Source: an uncultured Campylobacter sp. (GTDB lineage Bacteria > Actinomycetota > Actinomycetes > Mycobacteriales > Mycobacteriaceae). Taken from it: a stretch of 35,396 nucleotides of DNA. The notes below the pieces were generated by a model. It saw nothing but the letters and a program-made list of their open reading frames with translations. It did not search any database and was not told where the DNA came from. A program made the position numbers and the translations under genes. Shown here one piece after another: positions 15,901-22,860 of the stretch. The stretch covers positions 1 through 35,396 of the forward strand of contig CAMIME010000023.1 in assembly GCA_946221035.1 (NCBI GenBank), read 5' to 3'. Position 1 is the stretch's first letter. Each line of letters opens with the position of its first letter.

Positions 15901-16724
15901 AGTACGGCTACACCCTGGGCAACCCGGACGCCGTGGTGGCGTGGGAGGCGCAGTTCGGCGACTTCGCCAACGGCGCTCAGACCATCATCGACGAGTACCT
16001 CGCGGCGGCCGAGACCAAGTGGGGCGAGCTGTCCTCCCTCATCTCGCTGCTGCCGCACGGCTACGAGGGTCAGGGGCCGGACCACTCGTCGGCACGCATT
16101 GAGCGCTACCTGCAGCTCGTGGCCGAGGGCTCGATGACGATCGCGCAGCCCTCCACCCCGGCGAACCACTTCCACCTGCTGCGCCGCCAGGCAATGGGTG
16201 CGATGAAGCGTCCACTGGTGGTCTTCACCCCGAAGTCGATGCTGCGCAACAAGGCGGCGGTGTCCCAGCCGTCCGACTTCATCGAGGTGAACCGCTTCCA
16301 GTCCGTCATCGACGACCCGTCGTTCGTTGAGCGCGGCAACAAGAAGGTCGGCGACACCGACAAGGTGGAAACGATCCTGCTCTGCTCGGGCAAGATCTAC
16401 TGGGAGCTGGCGAAGAAGAAGGAAGAGGACGGCCGCGACGACGTTGCCATCGTGCGCGTCGAAATGCTGCACCCGATCCCCTTCAACCGCATCTCCGACG
16501 CGTTCAAGAACTACCCGAACGCGAAGCAGATCCGCTGGGTGCAGGACGAGCCCGCCAACCAGGGTGCGTGGCCGTTCTACAACGAGCACCTGCGCAACCT
16601 GATCCCGGACATGCCGGAGATGGTCCGCGTCTCCCGCCGCGCCCAGTCCACCACCGCAACCGGTGTGGCTAAGGTGCACCAGCAGGAGGAGAAGCAGCTG
16701 CTCGAGGAGGCATTTGCCAAGTAG
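12990..16724 (+). CDS. odhA: 2-oxoglutarate dehydrogenase E1 with fused E2 core
   Basis: This 1244-residue OdhA/Kgd is the thiamine-diphosphate-dependent decarboxylase of the 2-oxoglutarate dehydrogenase complex in the TCA cycle. The N-terminal segment (1-40, NSWLVDEMFQQYKEDP) is typical of E1o. An Ala/Lys/Pro linker follows, then an E2 acyltransferase core (about 110-350) with DHR at 329-331, whose His330 is the catalytic residue. It has no lipoyl domain. The E1 part follows, with the ThDP-Mg motif starting GDAS at about 660 and ending in NNQIG at about 693. In relatives the unphosphorylated FHA protein OdhI/GarA inhibits it. The GTG at 12990 follows an AAGGAAGG site. A strong terminator lies just downstream, so it is probably monocistronic. 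Confidence 0.97.
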   Translation: MSSENTFGQNSWLVDEMFQQYKEDPNSVDAEWRELFDQKGAPKTAKGTPTITPSDASASKPMTEPKVARTTGAPSQDGRETKVDEAAAKVAKPAKRSAAKPKQSPLDKVNTIEVEPGETQLKGAFKAIAKNMNESLEVPTATTVRDMPVKLMFENRALINDHLKRTRGGKVSFTHIIGYAIIQATKLHPDMNKYYKEEGNKQFAVQPEHINLGLAIDLPGKNGSRNLVVAAIKECETLSFAKFVDAYEDIVARARDGKLTMDDFSGVTIQLTNPGGIGTRHSIPRLTKGQGTIVGVGAMDYPAEFAGASEDRLAELGVGKLVTLTSTYDHRVIQGAESGEFLRDISQLLIDDKFWDLVFESLEIPYAPLRWAQDLPNTGINKDTRVMQLIEAYRSRGHLIADTNPLRWQQPGLPKPDSRDLLMETHGLSLWDLDRTFHVGGFGGKEQMTLREVMSRLRSAYTLHVGAEYAHIMDRDEREWLRDRVEAGMPKPTGAEQKYILQKLNAAEAFENFLQTKYLGQKRFSLEGAETLIPLMDAAIDTAAGQGLDEVVIGMPHRGRLNVLFNIVGKPVATIFSEFEGNMRAAQQGGSGDVKYHLGFEGEHIQMFGDGEVKVSLAANPSHLETVDPVLVGMARAKEDLLKAEKGREDHPVMPLMLHGDASFAGLGVVQETLNLSKLPAYSVGGTIHIVVNNQIGFTTTPDSGRSSYYATDLAKGFDCPVFHVNGDDPEAAAWVAQLAVEYRREFGKDVFIDLICYRLRGHNEADDPTVTQPLMYERIESHPSVRTRYTKDLIGRGDITEEDAEKAAQDFHDQLDAVFSDVKGEEGQPSEQTGITDSQELTRGLDTSISKAQFKRLADTYANLPDDFTPNKRLKSVLKKRGGSLEDGDIDWGWGELLAFGSLAEQGKFVRLAGEDSQRGTFTQRHAVLYDPETAEPYNPLDYNAQEADNGGRFQVWNSALTEYAGMGFEYGYTLGNPDAVVAWEAQFGDFANGAQTIIDEYLAAAETKWGELSSLISLLPHGYEGQGPDHSSARIERYLQLVAEGSMTIAQPSTPANHFHLLRRQAMGAMKRPLVVFTPKSMLRNKAAVSQPSDFIEVNRFQSVIDDPSFVERGNKKVGDTDKVETILLCSGKIYWELAKKKEEDGRDDVAIVRVEMLHPIPFNRISDAFKNYPNAKQIRWVQDEPANQGAWPFYNEHLRNLIPDMPEMVRVSRRAQSTTATGVAKVHQQEEKQLLEEAFAK

Positions 16725-16738
16725 CGCAGCGCGCGAGA

Positions 16739-16781
16739 CGGGCCCGGGGGCGAGTTCAGAACACGCCCCGGGCCCGTTTTT
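16739..16781 (+). terminator. Intrinsic terminator of odhA
   Basis: A GC-only stem (CGGGCCCGGGG pairing with CCCCGGGCCCG), a loop of about 16 nt and a run of five T lie 14 bp after the odhA stop. There is no T-run on the opposite side, so it works for odhA only. Confidence 0.9.
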
Positions 16782-16793
16782 CGTGCCTGAGTG

Positions 16794-17528
16794 TTATCCG
16801 GCGGCCGGGTCGCCGCTGCTGGCGTCCGCGACGTCCTCGGCACCCTGTTTGTCCACGTCGCCCCCGCCGGCCTTGATGTCGATCTGGGCGTACTCCAGGA
16901 GCCAGTCCGCGATCGTGTCGTCCAGGGGTGTGCCCTTCTCTAGGTCCTCGGCCATGCTTTGGATGTCGGTGGTGGACATCACGCGCGTCATAAAGCTCAG
17001 CCGCTGGAGCTCGCTGCGGTTGAACACCGCGTCCTTGAACACTGGAATGACGTTGGTCGGCAGCGTGTCGTGTTCGCGCTCGACGGATGTGCACCCCTGC
17101 GCGGGCGACGGGTCGACGGTTCGCAGCCCGCTGGGCAGGGTGCCCACCGCCGCGTCGTAGACCCGCTCGCTGAACTCGCCCTCCCCGTCCGCGTCCGCCG
17201 CCAAACGGGCTGCCGCGGCGGGGTCTTCGTCTTCGAGGAGCACGCCGGTGCAAGTCACCAAAAAATCCACCCGTTGCGTCTTCAACACCTCGAGCGCGCC
17301 GCCGTAGTCTTTGTAGTTCACCGCGGTCACTGCGGTTGGCCGGCCCTGGCCGCGCAGCACCTGGCTATAGATTTCACCCAGCACGATCTGCTCGGGCGAG
17401 GATGCGTCGATGCCGATGGAGACCACCGGCTTGCTCGCTGCCGCCCCGCCCTCCTGCAAGGCGCAGCCGCTCACACCGGCCGCGCCCACCGCCAGGACCC
17501 CGCACACCGCGAGGATGCGTCGTTGCAT
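16794..17528 (-). CDS. OpuAC-like substrate-binding lipoprotein
   Basis: This 244-residue protein has a lipoprotein signal: RR near the N-terminus, a hydrophobic stretch, and lipobox VSGC with Cys22 as the lipid-modified residue. The following region (VVSIGIDASSPEQIVLGEIYSQVL, then a DFLVTCTG segment) follows the layout of glycine-betaine/choline/osmoprotectant binding proteins (OpuAC/ProX). It lacks an obvious aromatic-box motif that I can assign. No permease or ATPase gene is adjacent, so it is an orphan binding protein or has a sensing role. It lies 3 bp after the YflT-like gene and is surely co-transcribed. The C-terminal tail is polar. Confidence 0.72.
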   Translation of the reverse strand: MQRRILAVCGVLAVGAAGVSGCALQEGGAAASKPVVSIGIDASSPEQIVLGEIYSQVLRGQGRPTAVTAVNYKDYGGALEVLKTQRVDFLVTCTGVLLEDEDPAAAARLAADADGEGEFSERVYDAAVGTLPSGLRTVDPSPAQGCTSVEREHDTLPTNVIPVFKDAVFNRSELQRLSFMTRVMSTTDIQSMAEDLEKGTPLDDTIADWLLEYAQIDIKAGGGDVDKQGAEDVADASSGDPAAG

Positions 17529-17531
17529 CGG

Positions 17532-18056
17532 CTAGGCACCCGTGGTGTCGTCGCCAAGCGGCCGCGCCACACCGTCGGCGGGTCGAGCGCCCGCGATGAG
17601 GTCGCGGGCCTGGGGTGCGACGTCCGGGTCGCACAGGATGTCGTAGCGGCCAGCGACGATGGCGGTGGCGGAAGTGAAGTCGCGCTTTCCGCCGGTGAAC
17701 GCGTACCCCATCGCGGCGAAGATGATGCCGAAGATTGCGCCAATGAGCAGCGCCCACAGGAAGATGGCCCAGCCCGAACCGGGCTCGGTGAACAAGGTCA
17801 GCAGCAGCCCCATGAACAGGCCCATCCACAGACCGGAGGCGGCACCCGCGCCGATGACTTTCGGCCACGTCAGCCGGCCGGTGACGTTTTCCACCTGCAT
17901 CAGGTCCACGCCGACGATGGCAAGCTTCTCCACCGGGAACTGGCGGTCTGACAGCATGTCCACGGCACGCTGCGCCTCCTCGTAGGTGGTGAAGTTGCCG
18001 ACGGGCCAGCCGGACGGCACCTGCCGCGGCGCGGGGTTATTCATGGCACGAGTCAT
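17532..18056 (-). CDS. YflT/general stress protein 17M-like membrane protein
   Basis: This protein of 174 residues has an N-terminal domain of about 75 residues (GNFTTYEEAQRAVDMLSDRQ, then VEKLAIVGVDL). That domain matches the YflT / general stress protein family. Two membrane helices follow (about 80-105 and 110-135), with a second small soluble region ending VAGRYDILCD. The exact role of the family is unknown; in Bacillus it is induced by stress. The start at 18056 has a GGAGG site 11 nt upstream; the ATG at 18044 is an alternative. It is first in an operon with the OpuAC-like lipoprotein, which fits an envelope or osmotic stress theme. Confidence 0.75.
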   Translation of the reverse strand: MTRAMNNPAPRQVPSGWPVGNFTTYEEAQRAVDMLSDRQFPVEKLAIVGVDLMQVENVTGRLTWPKVIGAGAASGLWMGLFMGLLLTLFTEPGSGWAIFLWALLIGAIFGIIFAAMGYAFTGGKRDFTSATAIVAGRYDILCDPDVAPQARDLIAGARPADGVARPLGDDTTGA

Positions 18057-18075
18057 CGGGGTCCATTCCTCCAAG

Positions 18076-18101
18076 TCTTTAGGGGCCGTCTTTAGGGGCC
18101 G
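18076..18101. repeat. 13-bp tandem repeat before the YflT-like gene
   Basis: Two perfect copies of tctttaggggccg (18076-18088 and 18089-18101) lie 20-45 bp upstream of the minus-strand start at 18056. On that strand each reads CGGCCCCTAAAGA and contains a TAAAGA. They could be an operator or duplicated promoter elements. Confidence 0.8.
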
Positions 18102-18174
18102 AAAATTCCCAAGGTAATCGCCCCCATCGTATCCCGCGCAGATTCCGGGTTCGGTTCCGGCCACGCCGCGGGCA

Positions 18175-18180
18175 TATACT
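18175..18180 (+). promoter_or_regulatory. -10 box of mrp (leaderless)
   Basis: TATACT lies 9 nt before the mrp ATG at 18190 with no ribosome-binding site. A weak TCGGTT at 18151-18156 could be the -35. Confidence 0.55.
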
Positions 18181-18189
18181 GAGCGGGCC

Positions 18190-19338
18190 ATGGCTACTGA
18201 ACCAAGACTTACAAAACCGCAGGTGCTCGACGCGCTGAGTCGCGTGGATGACCCGGAGATCGGCAAACCCATCACCGAGCTCGACATGGTCGAGTCGGTA
18301 GAGATCACCGACGCCAACGACGTCCAGGTGGGCATCTACCTCACCATCGCGGGCTGCCCCATGCGAGACACCATCGAGGGCAACGTCCGCGCCGTGGTTG
18401 AGGAACTCCCCGGCGTGGGCAGCGTCTCCGTCGCCTTGCACACCATGAGCGACGAGCAGCGCCGCGCCCTGGCCGAAAAGCTGCGCGGTGAGCAGACAGG
18501 CCCCGCCATCCCGTTCGCCGACCCGGACACGCGCACCCGCATTTTTGCGGTGGCCTCCGGCAAAGGCGGCGTGGGCAAGTCCTCGATGACCGTGAACCTG
18601 GCGTGCGCGATGGCCGCGCAGGGGCTGACCGTGGGCATCGTCGACGCGGACATCTACGGTCACTCCGTGCCGGGCCTCATGGGCTCCAACGACAAGGGCC
18701 CGACCGTGGTCGACGAGATGCTGATGCCGCCGATCGCGCACGGCGTGCGCCACATTTCGGTGGGCCAGTTCGTCGAGGGCAACGCGCCGATCGTGTGGCG
18801 CGGGCCCATGCTCACCCGCGCGATCCAGCAGTTCCTCGGGGACGTGTACTGGGGCGACCTCGACGTCCTCTTCATGGACCTGCCGCCGGGCACCGGCGAC
18901 GTTGCCATCACGGTGGCGCAGCTCGTGCCCAACGCGGAGCTCGTCATCGTCACCACCCCGCAGGCCGCGGCCGCGGAGGTCGCCGAGCGCGCGGGCACGA
19001 TCGCGCAGCAAACCAACCAGCGCATCGCGGGGGTCGTGGAAAACATGGCAGGGCTTTTGCTTGACGACGGCTCCGTCCTCAACCTCTTCGGCGAAGGTGG
19101 CGGCCAGCAGGTGGCCGACCGCCTGACGCAGCTCACCGGCGAACCGGACGAGGTTGTCCCGCTCCTGGGCTCCGTGCCGCTCGACCCGAAGCTGCGCGAA
19201 CACGGCGACGAGGGCACCCCTGTGGTGATTTCCCAACCGGATTCCCCCGCAGCGGTCGCCATCGCCGAGATCGCGCGAAAGCTCATGGTTCGCCGCGACT
19301 CGCTGGCGGGCAAGAGCCTGAACCCGCGGGTGAAGTAG
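18190..19338 (+). CDS. mrp: Mrp/ApbC family P-loop ATPase, Fe-S cluster carrier
   Basis: This 382-residue protein belongs to the Mrp/NBP35 class thought to bind and transfer iron-sulfur clusters. The N-terminal DUF59/MIP18-like domain (about 10-95) has VDDPEIGKPI and the AGCPM motif. The ATPase domain has the deviant Walker A SGKGGVGKSSMT (about 120-130), and a MDLPPGTGD motif follows. The usual CxxC near the VENM motif is absent here (VENMAGLLLDDG), as I recall for other actinobacterial members. Only the DUF59-domain Cys is then available. The ATG at 18190 follows TATACT by 9 nt, so the mRNA is probably leaderless. It converges with tatB, 5 bp between stops. Confidence 0.9.
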   Translation: MATEPRLTKPQVLDALSRVDDPEIGKPITELDMVESVEITDANDVQVGIYLTIAGCPMRDTIEGNVRAVVEELPGVGSVSVALHTMSDEQRRALAEKLRGEQTGPAIPFADPDTRTRIFAVASGKGGVGKSSMTVNLACAMAAQGLTVGIVDADIYGHSVPGLMGSNDKGPTVVDEMLMPPIAHGVRHISVGQFVEGNAPIVWRGPMLTRAIQQFLGDVYWGDLDVLFMDLPPGTGDVAITVAQLVPNAELVIVTTPQAAAAEVAERAGTIAQQTNQRIAGVVENMAGLLLDDGSVLNLFGEGGGQQVADRLTQLTGEPDEVVPLLGSVPLDPKLREHGDEGTPVVISQPDSPAAVAIAEIARKLMVRRDSLAGKSLNPRVK

Positions 19339-19343
19339 CCCGC

Positions 19344-19790
19344 TTAGGTGATGTCCTCCCACGAGAACCCGCCGCCCTGCCGCGGCGGGTTTTCCGGCTG
19401 AGGCGCGTGCTGCGCGGGTTTCGCCGGCTGTGCCTGATTGGCCGGTGCCTGCTTGTTCGGCTTCGCCGGTGGGCGCGGTCCCGACTCCACGTTGCGGGGG
19501 TCGAATGAATCCATGTAGGTCTCGTCGCCGTCGAAAAGCACCTTTGCCATCGCCCGCTTCGGCCCCATGGCGGCGTACTGCGACACGGTGTCGATGGGTT
19601 TGCGGAACTCGGCGAAGTCCTCCCCCAACTCCCCGTTGAGCTCCGCCTTGGCGTTATTGATCGCCTTTCGCGCGGCGTAAATACCGGCGCGCACGTCCTC
19701 GATCACGCCCGGGAGGCGCTCGGGCCCGATAACTACCAGGCCCACGATGAGGAGGAAGAAGATCTCACCCCAGCCGATGTTAGAGAACAT
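19344..19790 (-). CDS. tatB: Twin-arginine translocase subunit TatB
   Basis: This 148-residue protein begins with a single membrane helix (NIGWGEIFFLLIVGLVVIGP). The Tat hinge motif GPERLP and an amphipathic helix follow, then a Pro/Gln/Ala-rich tail. It forms the substrate-receptor part of the Tat pathway with TatC. The length and hinge fit TatB better than TatA. It follows the anti-sigma gene by 10 bp, as in mycobacteria, where htrA lies between; htrA is not present here. A TAAAGT box (19798-19803) lies 7 nt before the ATG, so it may have its own leaderless promoter. Confidence 0.92.
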   Translation of the reverse strand: MFSNIGWGEIFFLLIVGLVVIGPERLPGVIEDVRAGIYAARKAINNAKAELNGELGEDFAEFRKPIDTVSQYAAMGPKRAMAKVLFDGDETYMDSFDPRNVESGPRPPAKPNKQAPANQAQPAKPAQHAPQPENPPRQGGGFSWEDIT

Positions 19791-19797
19791 GCCGCAA

Positions 19798-19803
19798 ACT
19801 TTA
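19798..19803 (-). promoter_or_regulatory. Possible -10 box of tatB
   Basis: TAAAGT on the minus strand overlaps the stop codon of the anti-sigma gene and lies 7 nt before the tatB ATG. No ribosome-binding site intervenes. Confidence 0.35.
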
Positions 19804-20145
19804 CTCCCGCAGCCCGCCCGGTTTGAGGGAGCGCAACACGGTCTCTAGGCGCTCCACGACACGGCTGGGCCGCTCGTCCGCCTCCTCCGGCGCCCCGTCG
19901 GGGCACATGAGGGTGAGGCGGCGCCTGAATGCCTCCGGGGCGCGGACATCCACGTCGTCGCACTCTCGCAGGCGAGCCGACGCGCCACGCTGCGCATTGA
20001 CCTCCGCGCAGCACTCCTCGCACTCCCCCACGTGCTGGGCCGCGCGCCGCGAAGCTGCGGTGGTGAGCTCCCCGTCCACGTAGGCCGCGATCGCTTCCGG
20101 GTTCAGGTGCTCGGTGGAGCTGAACGTCCTCTTCACCTCTGCCAC
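19801..20145 (-). CDS. cseE: Zinc anti-sigma factor of SigE (CseE/RseA-like)
   Basis: This protein of about 114 residues carries the ZAS motif HVGECEECC (His followed by CxxC), with a conserved AAYVDGEL helix before it. This is typical of soluble anti-sigma factors that hold an ECF sigma factor inactive until stress. The C-terminus has no membrane segment. It lies directly downstream of sigE and is surely its regulator. Start choice: the ATG at 20151 touches the AGGAGG site with no spacer. The GTG at 20145 has a 6-nt spacer and is preferred, which removes two residues. Confidence 0.88.
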   Translation of the reverse strand: MAEVKRTFSSTEHLNPEAIAAYVDGELTTAASRRAAQHVGECEECCAEVNAQRGASARLRECDDVDVRAPEAFRRRLTLMCPDGAPEEADERPSRVVERLETVLRSLKPGGLRE

Positions 20146-20178
20146 AGTCATCCTCCTACCCGCATCCTCCTGCCCGCG

Positions 20179-20781
20179 CTAGCGGGTGCGGATCAGTTCC
20201 TTCGCGGAGACGTCTGAAAGCGCCTGCACCTCGAGCGACTCGCGCAGCTGCGCACGGCCGCGGTGGATGCGCGAGCGCACGGTGCCCATTTTCACCCCGA
20301 GGGTTTCCCCGATCTCCTCGTAGCTCATCCCCACCACGTCGCACAGCACCACGGCGACGCGGAACTCCGGGCTCAGCCCGTCGAGGGCGCGCTGCAGCGC
20401 CGGGTCCAGGTTCGCGGTGCTAAACGCCTCCTCCGGGGTGAGATCGGATCCGGCGACACGCTCGTAATCCTCCGGCAGCGCCTCCATGCGGATCTTCTGG
20501 CGGCGGCGCACCATGTCCAGAAACAAGTTGGTGGTGATGCGGTGCAGCCACCCCTCGAACGTGCCGGGTTGGTAGCCCTTGAGGTTGCGGAAGACGCGCA
20601 TGAACGTCTCCTGCGTCAGGTCCTCCGCATCGTGCTGGTTGCCCGACAAGCGGTAGGCCAGGCGGTACACGCTGTCCGCGTGCTCCTCCACCAACTCCGC
20701 CCAGGACGGCATCTCAGCGCGACCCGCGTCGAAAGCGGCAGTGCCGGTGAGCTGGTCGCCTGCGGCGGGATCCAAAGTCAT
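20179..20781 (-). CDS. sigE: ECF sigma factor SigE
   Basis: This 200-residue group-4 sigma factor has region 2 with NQHDAEDLTQETFMRVFRNL and FEGWLHRITTNLFLD. Region 4 has the helix-turn-helix MSYEEIGETLGVKMGTVRSR. The ordering sigE, zinc anti-sigma, tatB and the divergent O-methyltransferase matches SigE of corynebacteria and mycobacteria, which governs cell-envelope stress. The ATG at 20781 has only a weak GACAAT-like box 7 nt upstream and no ribosome-binding site; an autoregulated ECF-type promoter was not identified. The stop is 33 bp from the anti-sigma start. Confidence 0.95.
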   Translation of the reverse strand: MTLDPAAGDQLTGTAAFDAGRAEMPSWAELVEEHADSVYRLAYRLSGNQHDAEDLTQETFMRVFRNLKGYQPGTFEGWLHRITTNLFLDMVRRRQKIRMEALPEDYERVAGSDLTPEEAFSTANLDPALQRALDGLSPEFRVAVVLCDVVGMSYEEIGETLGVKMGTVRSRIHRGRAQLRESLEVQALSDVSAKELIRTR

Positions 20782-20868
20782 GTCGGTTATTGTCCCAGAT
20801 CACCCCGCCATGCACCACCGAGCCAGCTGGGAGGTGGCTGAAAACCCGTTTCCCCGGTGCCGGGTGGC

Positions 20869-20874
20869 TACTAT
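20869..20874 (+). promoter_or_regulatory. -10 box of the O-methyltransferase gene (leaderless)
   Basis: TACTAT ends 6 nt before the GTG at 20881, so transcription would begin at or next to the start codon. Confidence 0.55.
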
Positions 20875-20880
20875 GGCTGT

Positions 20881-21579
20881 GTGAACGAAACCGCGTTTTC
20901 CCAAATGACTCGCTACATCGACGCCCGCGACCAGGAAGGTGGCCACCTTTCTGATGAGCTCCGCCAGGGGCTGCGCCTCGCCCGCGAGGAAGCGGAGGAG
21001 AACGGGGTGCCGTCGCCGTCGGCTGCCGTGGGCAACTTGCTCGCCGTCCTCGCGACCGCCACCTCCGGCCGCGGCAGTCAGGGCGCAGTCGCGATCACCC
21101 CCGCCGCCGGCGTCGTCGGCTTGCACATCTTGGCGGGCCTGCCGCAGAAGGCCACGCTCACTTGCATCGAGCCCGAGGCTGCGCTGCAAGCCGGGGCCAA
21201 GCAGGCGTTCCGCGAGGCGGGCTTCGCCCCGTCGCGCGTGCGCTTCCTCACGGCCCGGCCCCTCGACGTGATGTCGCGCCTAGCCAACGGCGCCTACCAG
21301 CTCGTGTACGCGGACGTGGCCTCCACCGAGTTCCGGGCCCTGCTCAACGCCGCGTGGCCGCTGCTCGCGCCCGGCGGCACCCTCGTCATCGCCGGCTCGC
21401 TTCTCGACGGCACCGTGGGCGACACCTCCCGCCGGGAGCGCGATGTGGAGGCGGCGCGTGAGTGTGAGGGACTCGTCGATACGCTTGCGCTCGAGGAGGG
21501 CGCGACGGTGACGCGCCTGCCGCTCGACGGGGGCCTGACCTTGGTAGCCAAGGGTGTACAGGCCAGCGTAGGCGGTTAG
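20881..21579 (+). CDS. O-methyltransferase-like protein (Rv1220c-like)
   Basis: This 232-residue Rossmann-fold protein is of the SAM-dependent O-methyltransferase type (family 3). It has an ITPAAGVVGLHIL segment at the SAM-loop position, an acidic IEP motif (about 98), a YADVAS motif near 140 and a GGTLVIAG strand (about 165). The usual metal-binding D-x-K pattern is not clear (DVASTEF), so activity may differ. It is divergent from sigE, as in other mycolata. The GTG at 20881 is chosen because TACTAT lies 6 nt upstream; an upstream GTG adds 8 residues. The stop overlaps the glgC stop on the other strand by 3 bp. Confidence 0.8.
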   Translation: MNETAFSQMTRYIDARDQEGGHLSDELRQGLRLAREEAEENGVPSPSAAVGNLLAVLATATSGRGSQGAVAITPAAGVVGLHILAGLPQKATLTCIEPEAALQAGAKQAFREAGFAPSRVRFLTARPLDVMSRLANGAYQLVYADVASTEFRALLNAAWPLLAPGGTLVIAGSLLDGTVGDTSRRERDVEAARECEGLVDTLALEEGATVTRLPLDGGLTLVAKGVQASVGG

Positions 21580-22793
21580 ACCACCTCGCCCTTGCCCACC
21601 ACAACCACGCCGTTGTCGGAGACCGTGTAGCGCTCGCGGTCGCGCTCGTGGTCCACTCCGATGATCTCCCCGTCGGAGACGTAGACGTTCTTGTCCAAGA
21701 TGGCGTGGCGCACCACCGCGCCGCGGCCCACGCGCACGCCCGGCATGAGCACCGAACCCTCGACGGTCGCGCCTTCCTCGATGCGCACGTCGGTGGAGAG
21801 CACGGAGTTGCGCACCGTCGCGCCGGACACGATCGAGCCGGAGGCCACGATCGATTCCTGCGCGATGCCTCCCATGACGAACTTTGCCGGGGGCAGGTTG
21901 TCGTCTTCGGTGGCGTGGATCGGCCACGCCTTGTTGTACAGGTTGAAAATCGGGTCCACGGAGATGAGGTCCATGTGGGCTTCGTAGAAGGAATCGACGG
22001 TACCGACGTCACGCCAGTAGCCGCGGTCGCGGTCGGTAGCACCCGGCACCTGGTTGCGGGAGAAGTCGTAGACGTTCGCCTCGCCCTTAGACACGAAGTA
22101 CGGGATGATGTTGCCGCCCATGTCGTGCTCGGAATCCTCGTTCTGCTCGTCCTCCAGCAACGCCTGGATCAGCGCCTCGGTGGAGAAGCAGTAGTTCCCC
22201 ATGGACGCATACGTCACGTCCGGGTCGTCCGGGGTGCCGGGCGGGTCGGCGGGCTTCTCCAGGAATTCGGTGATCGTGCCGTCGTCGTCGGCCTGGATGC
22301 ACCCGAATGCGGTGGCCTCCGAGCGCGGGACTCGGATACCCGCGACGGTTGCGGCCTTTCCGGAGGCGATGTGGTCTTCCACCATCTGCGAGGGGTCCAT
22401 GCGGTAGACGTGGTCCGCGCCGAAGACGAGGACGTAGTCCGGCATGTCGTCATAAATCAGGTTTAGCGACTGCACGATCGCGTCCGCAGACCCCGAGTAC
22501 CAGCGCTTACCGCGGCGCTGCTGCGCCGGGACCGAAGCGATGTACTGCTGCGTGGGGCCCGAGACGTTCCACGCGGTGGCCACGTGGCGGTCGAGCGAGT
22601 GCGACTTGTACTGGGTGAGCACCGCAATGCGCATGTACCCGGCGTTGACCAGGTTGGACAGCACAAAGTCGATGAGACGGTAGTTTCCGGCGAACGGAAC
22701 GGCGGGCTTGGCACGATCTGCGGTCAGCGGGAACAGGCGCTTGCCTTCCCCGCCCGCGAGGACGATGGCGAGAACACGAGGCTGGCTTTTCAC
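21576..22793 (-). CDS. glgC: Glucose-1-phosphate adenylyltransferase
   Basis: This 405-residue enzyme makes ADP-glucose from glucose-1-phosphate and ATP, the first step of glycogen synthesis. The nucleotidyltransferase domain has the GGEGKRLFPLT signature, PAVPFAGNYRLIDF, the Asp-containing VFGADHVYRMD and the FLEKP sugar-binding motif. The C-terminal part is a left-handed beta-helix of hexapeptide type (about 290-405). An in-frame upstream extension is spurious, because it runs through glgA. The GTG at 22793 is chosen: TAGGCT ends 7 nt upstream and no ribosome-binding site exists, so it is leaderless. It diverges from glgA with 67 bp between. Confidence 0.95.
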   Translation of the reverse strand: MKSQPRVLAIVLAGGEGKRLFPLTADRAKPAVPFAGNYRLIDFVLSNLVNAGYMRIAVLTQYKSHSLDRHVATAWNVSGPTQQYIASVPAQQRRGKRWYSGSADAIVQSLNLIYDDMPDYVLVFGADHVYRMDPSQMVEDHIASGKAATVAGIRVPRSEATAFGCIQADDDGTITEFLEKPADPPGTPDDPDVTYASMGNYCFSTEALIQALLEDEQNEDSEHDMGGNIIPYFVSKGEANVYDFSRNQVPGATDRDRGYWRDVGTVDSFYEAHMDLISVDPIFNLYNKAWPIHATEDDNLPPAKFVMGGIAQESIVASGSIVSGATVRNSVLSTDVRIEEGATVEGSVLMPGVRVGRGAVVRHAILDKNVYVSDGEIIGVDHERDRERYTVSDNGVVVVGKGEVV

Positions 22794-22860
22794 AACCACA
22801 AGCCTATTGAGAACGCCACGCTCGTGCAGCGGAACGGATCCATCATTATGCTCGGCGCTC
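22794..22860. promoter_or_regulatory. Divergent glgC/glgA promoter region
   Basis: TAGGCT on the minus strand (22801-22806) lies 7 nt before glgC. TATGCT on the plus strand (22847-22852) lies 8 nt before glgA. At the usual 17-bp spacing the two -35 positions fall on the same bases (about 22824-22829), so polymerases would compete. Confidence 0.5.

Noticed and set aside
12966..16679. Long minus-strand reading frames (658 and 574 residues) opposite odhA
   Set aside because: They mirror odhA codons in a GC-rich gene, lack recognisable motifs and start signals, and odhA itself is certain.
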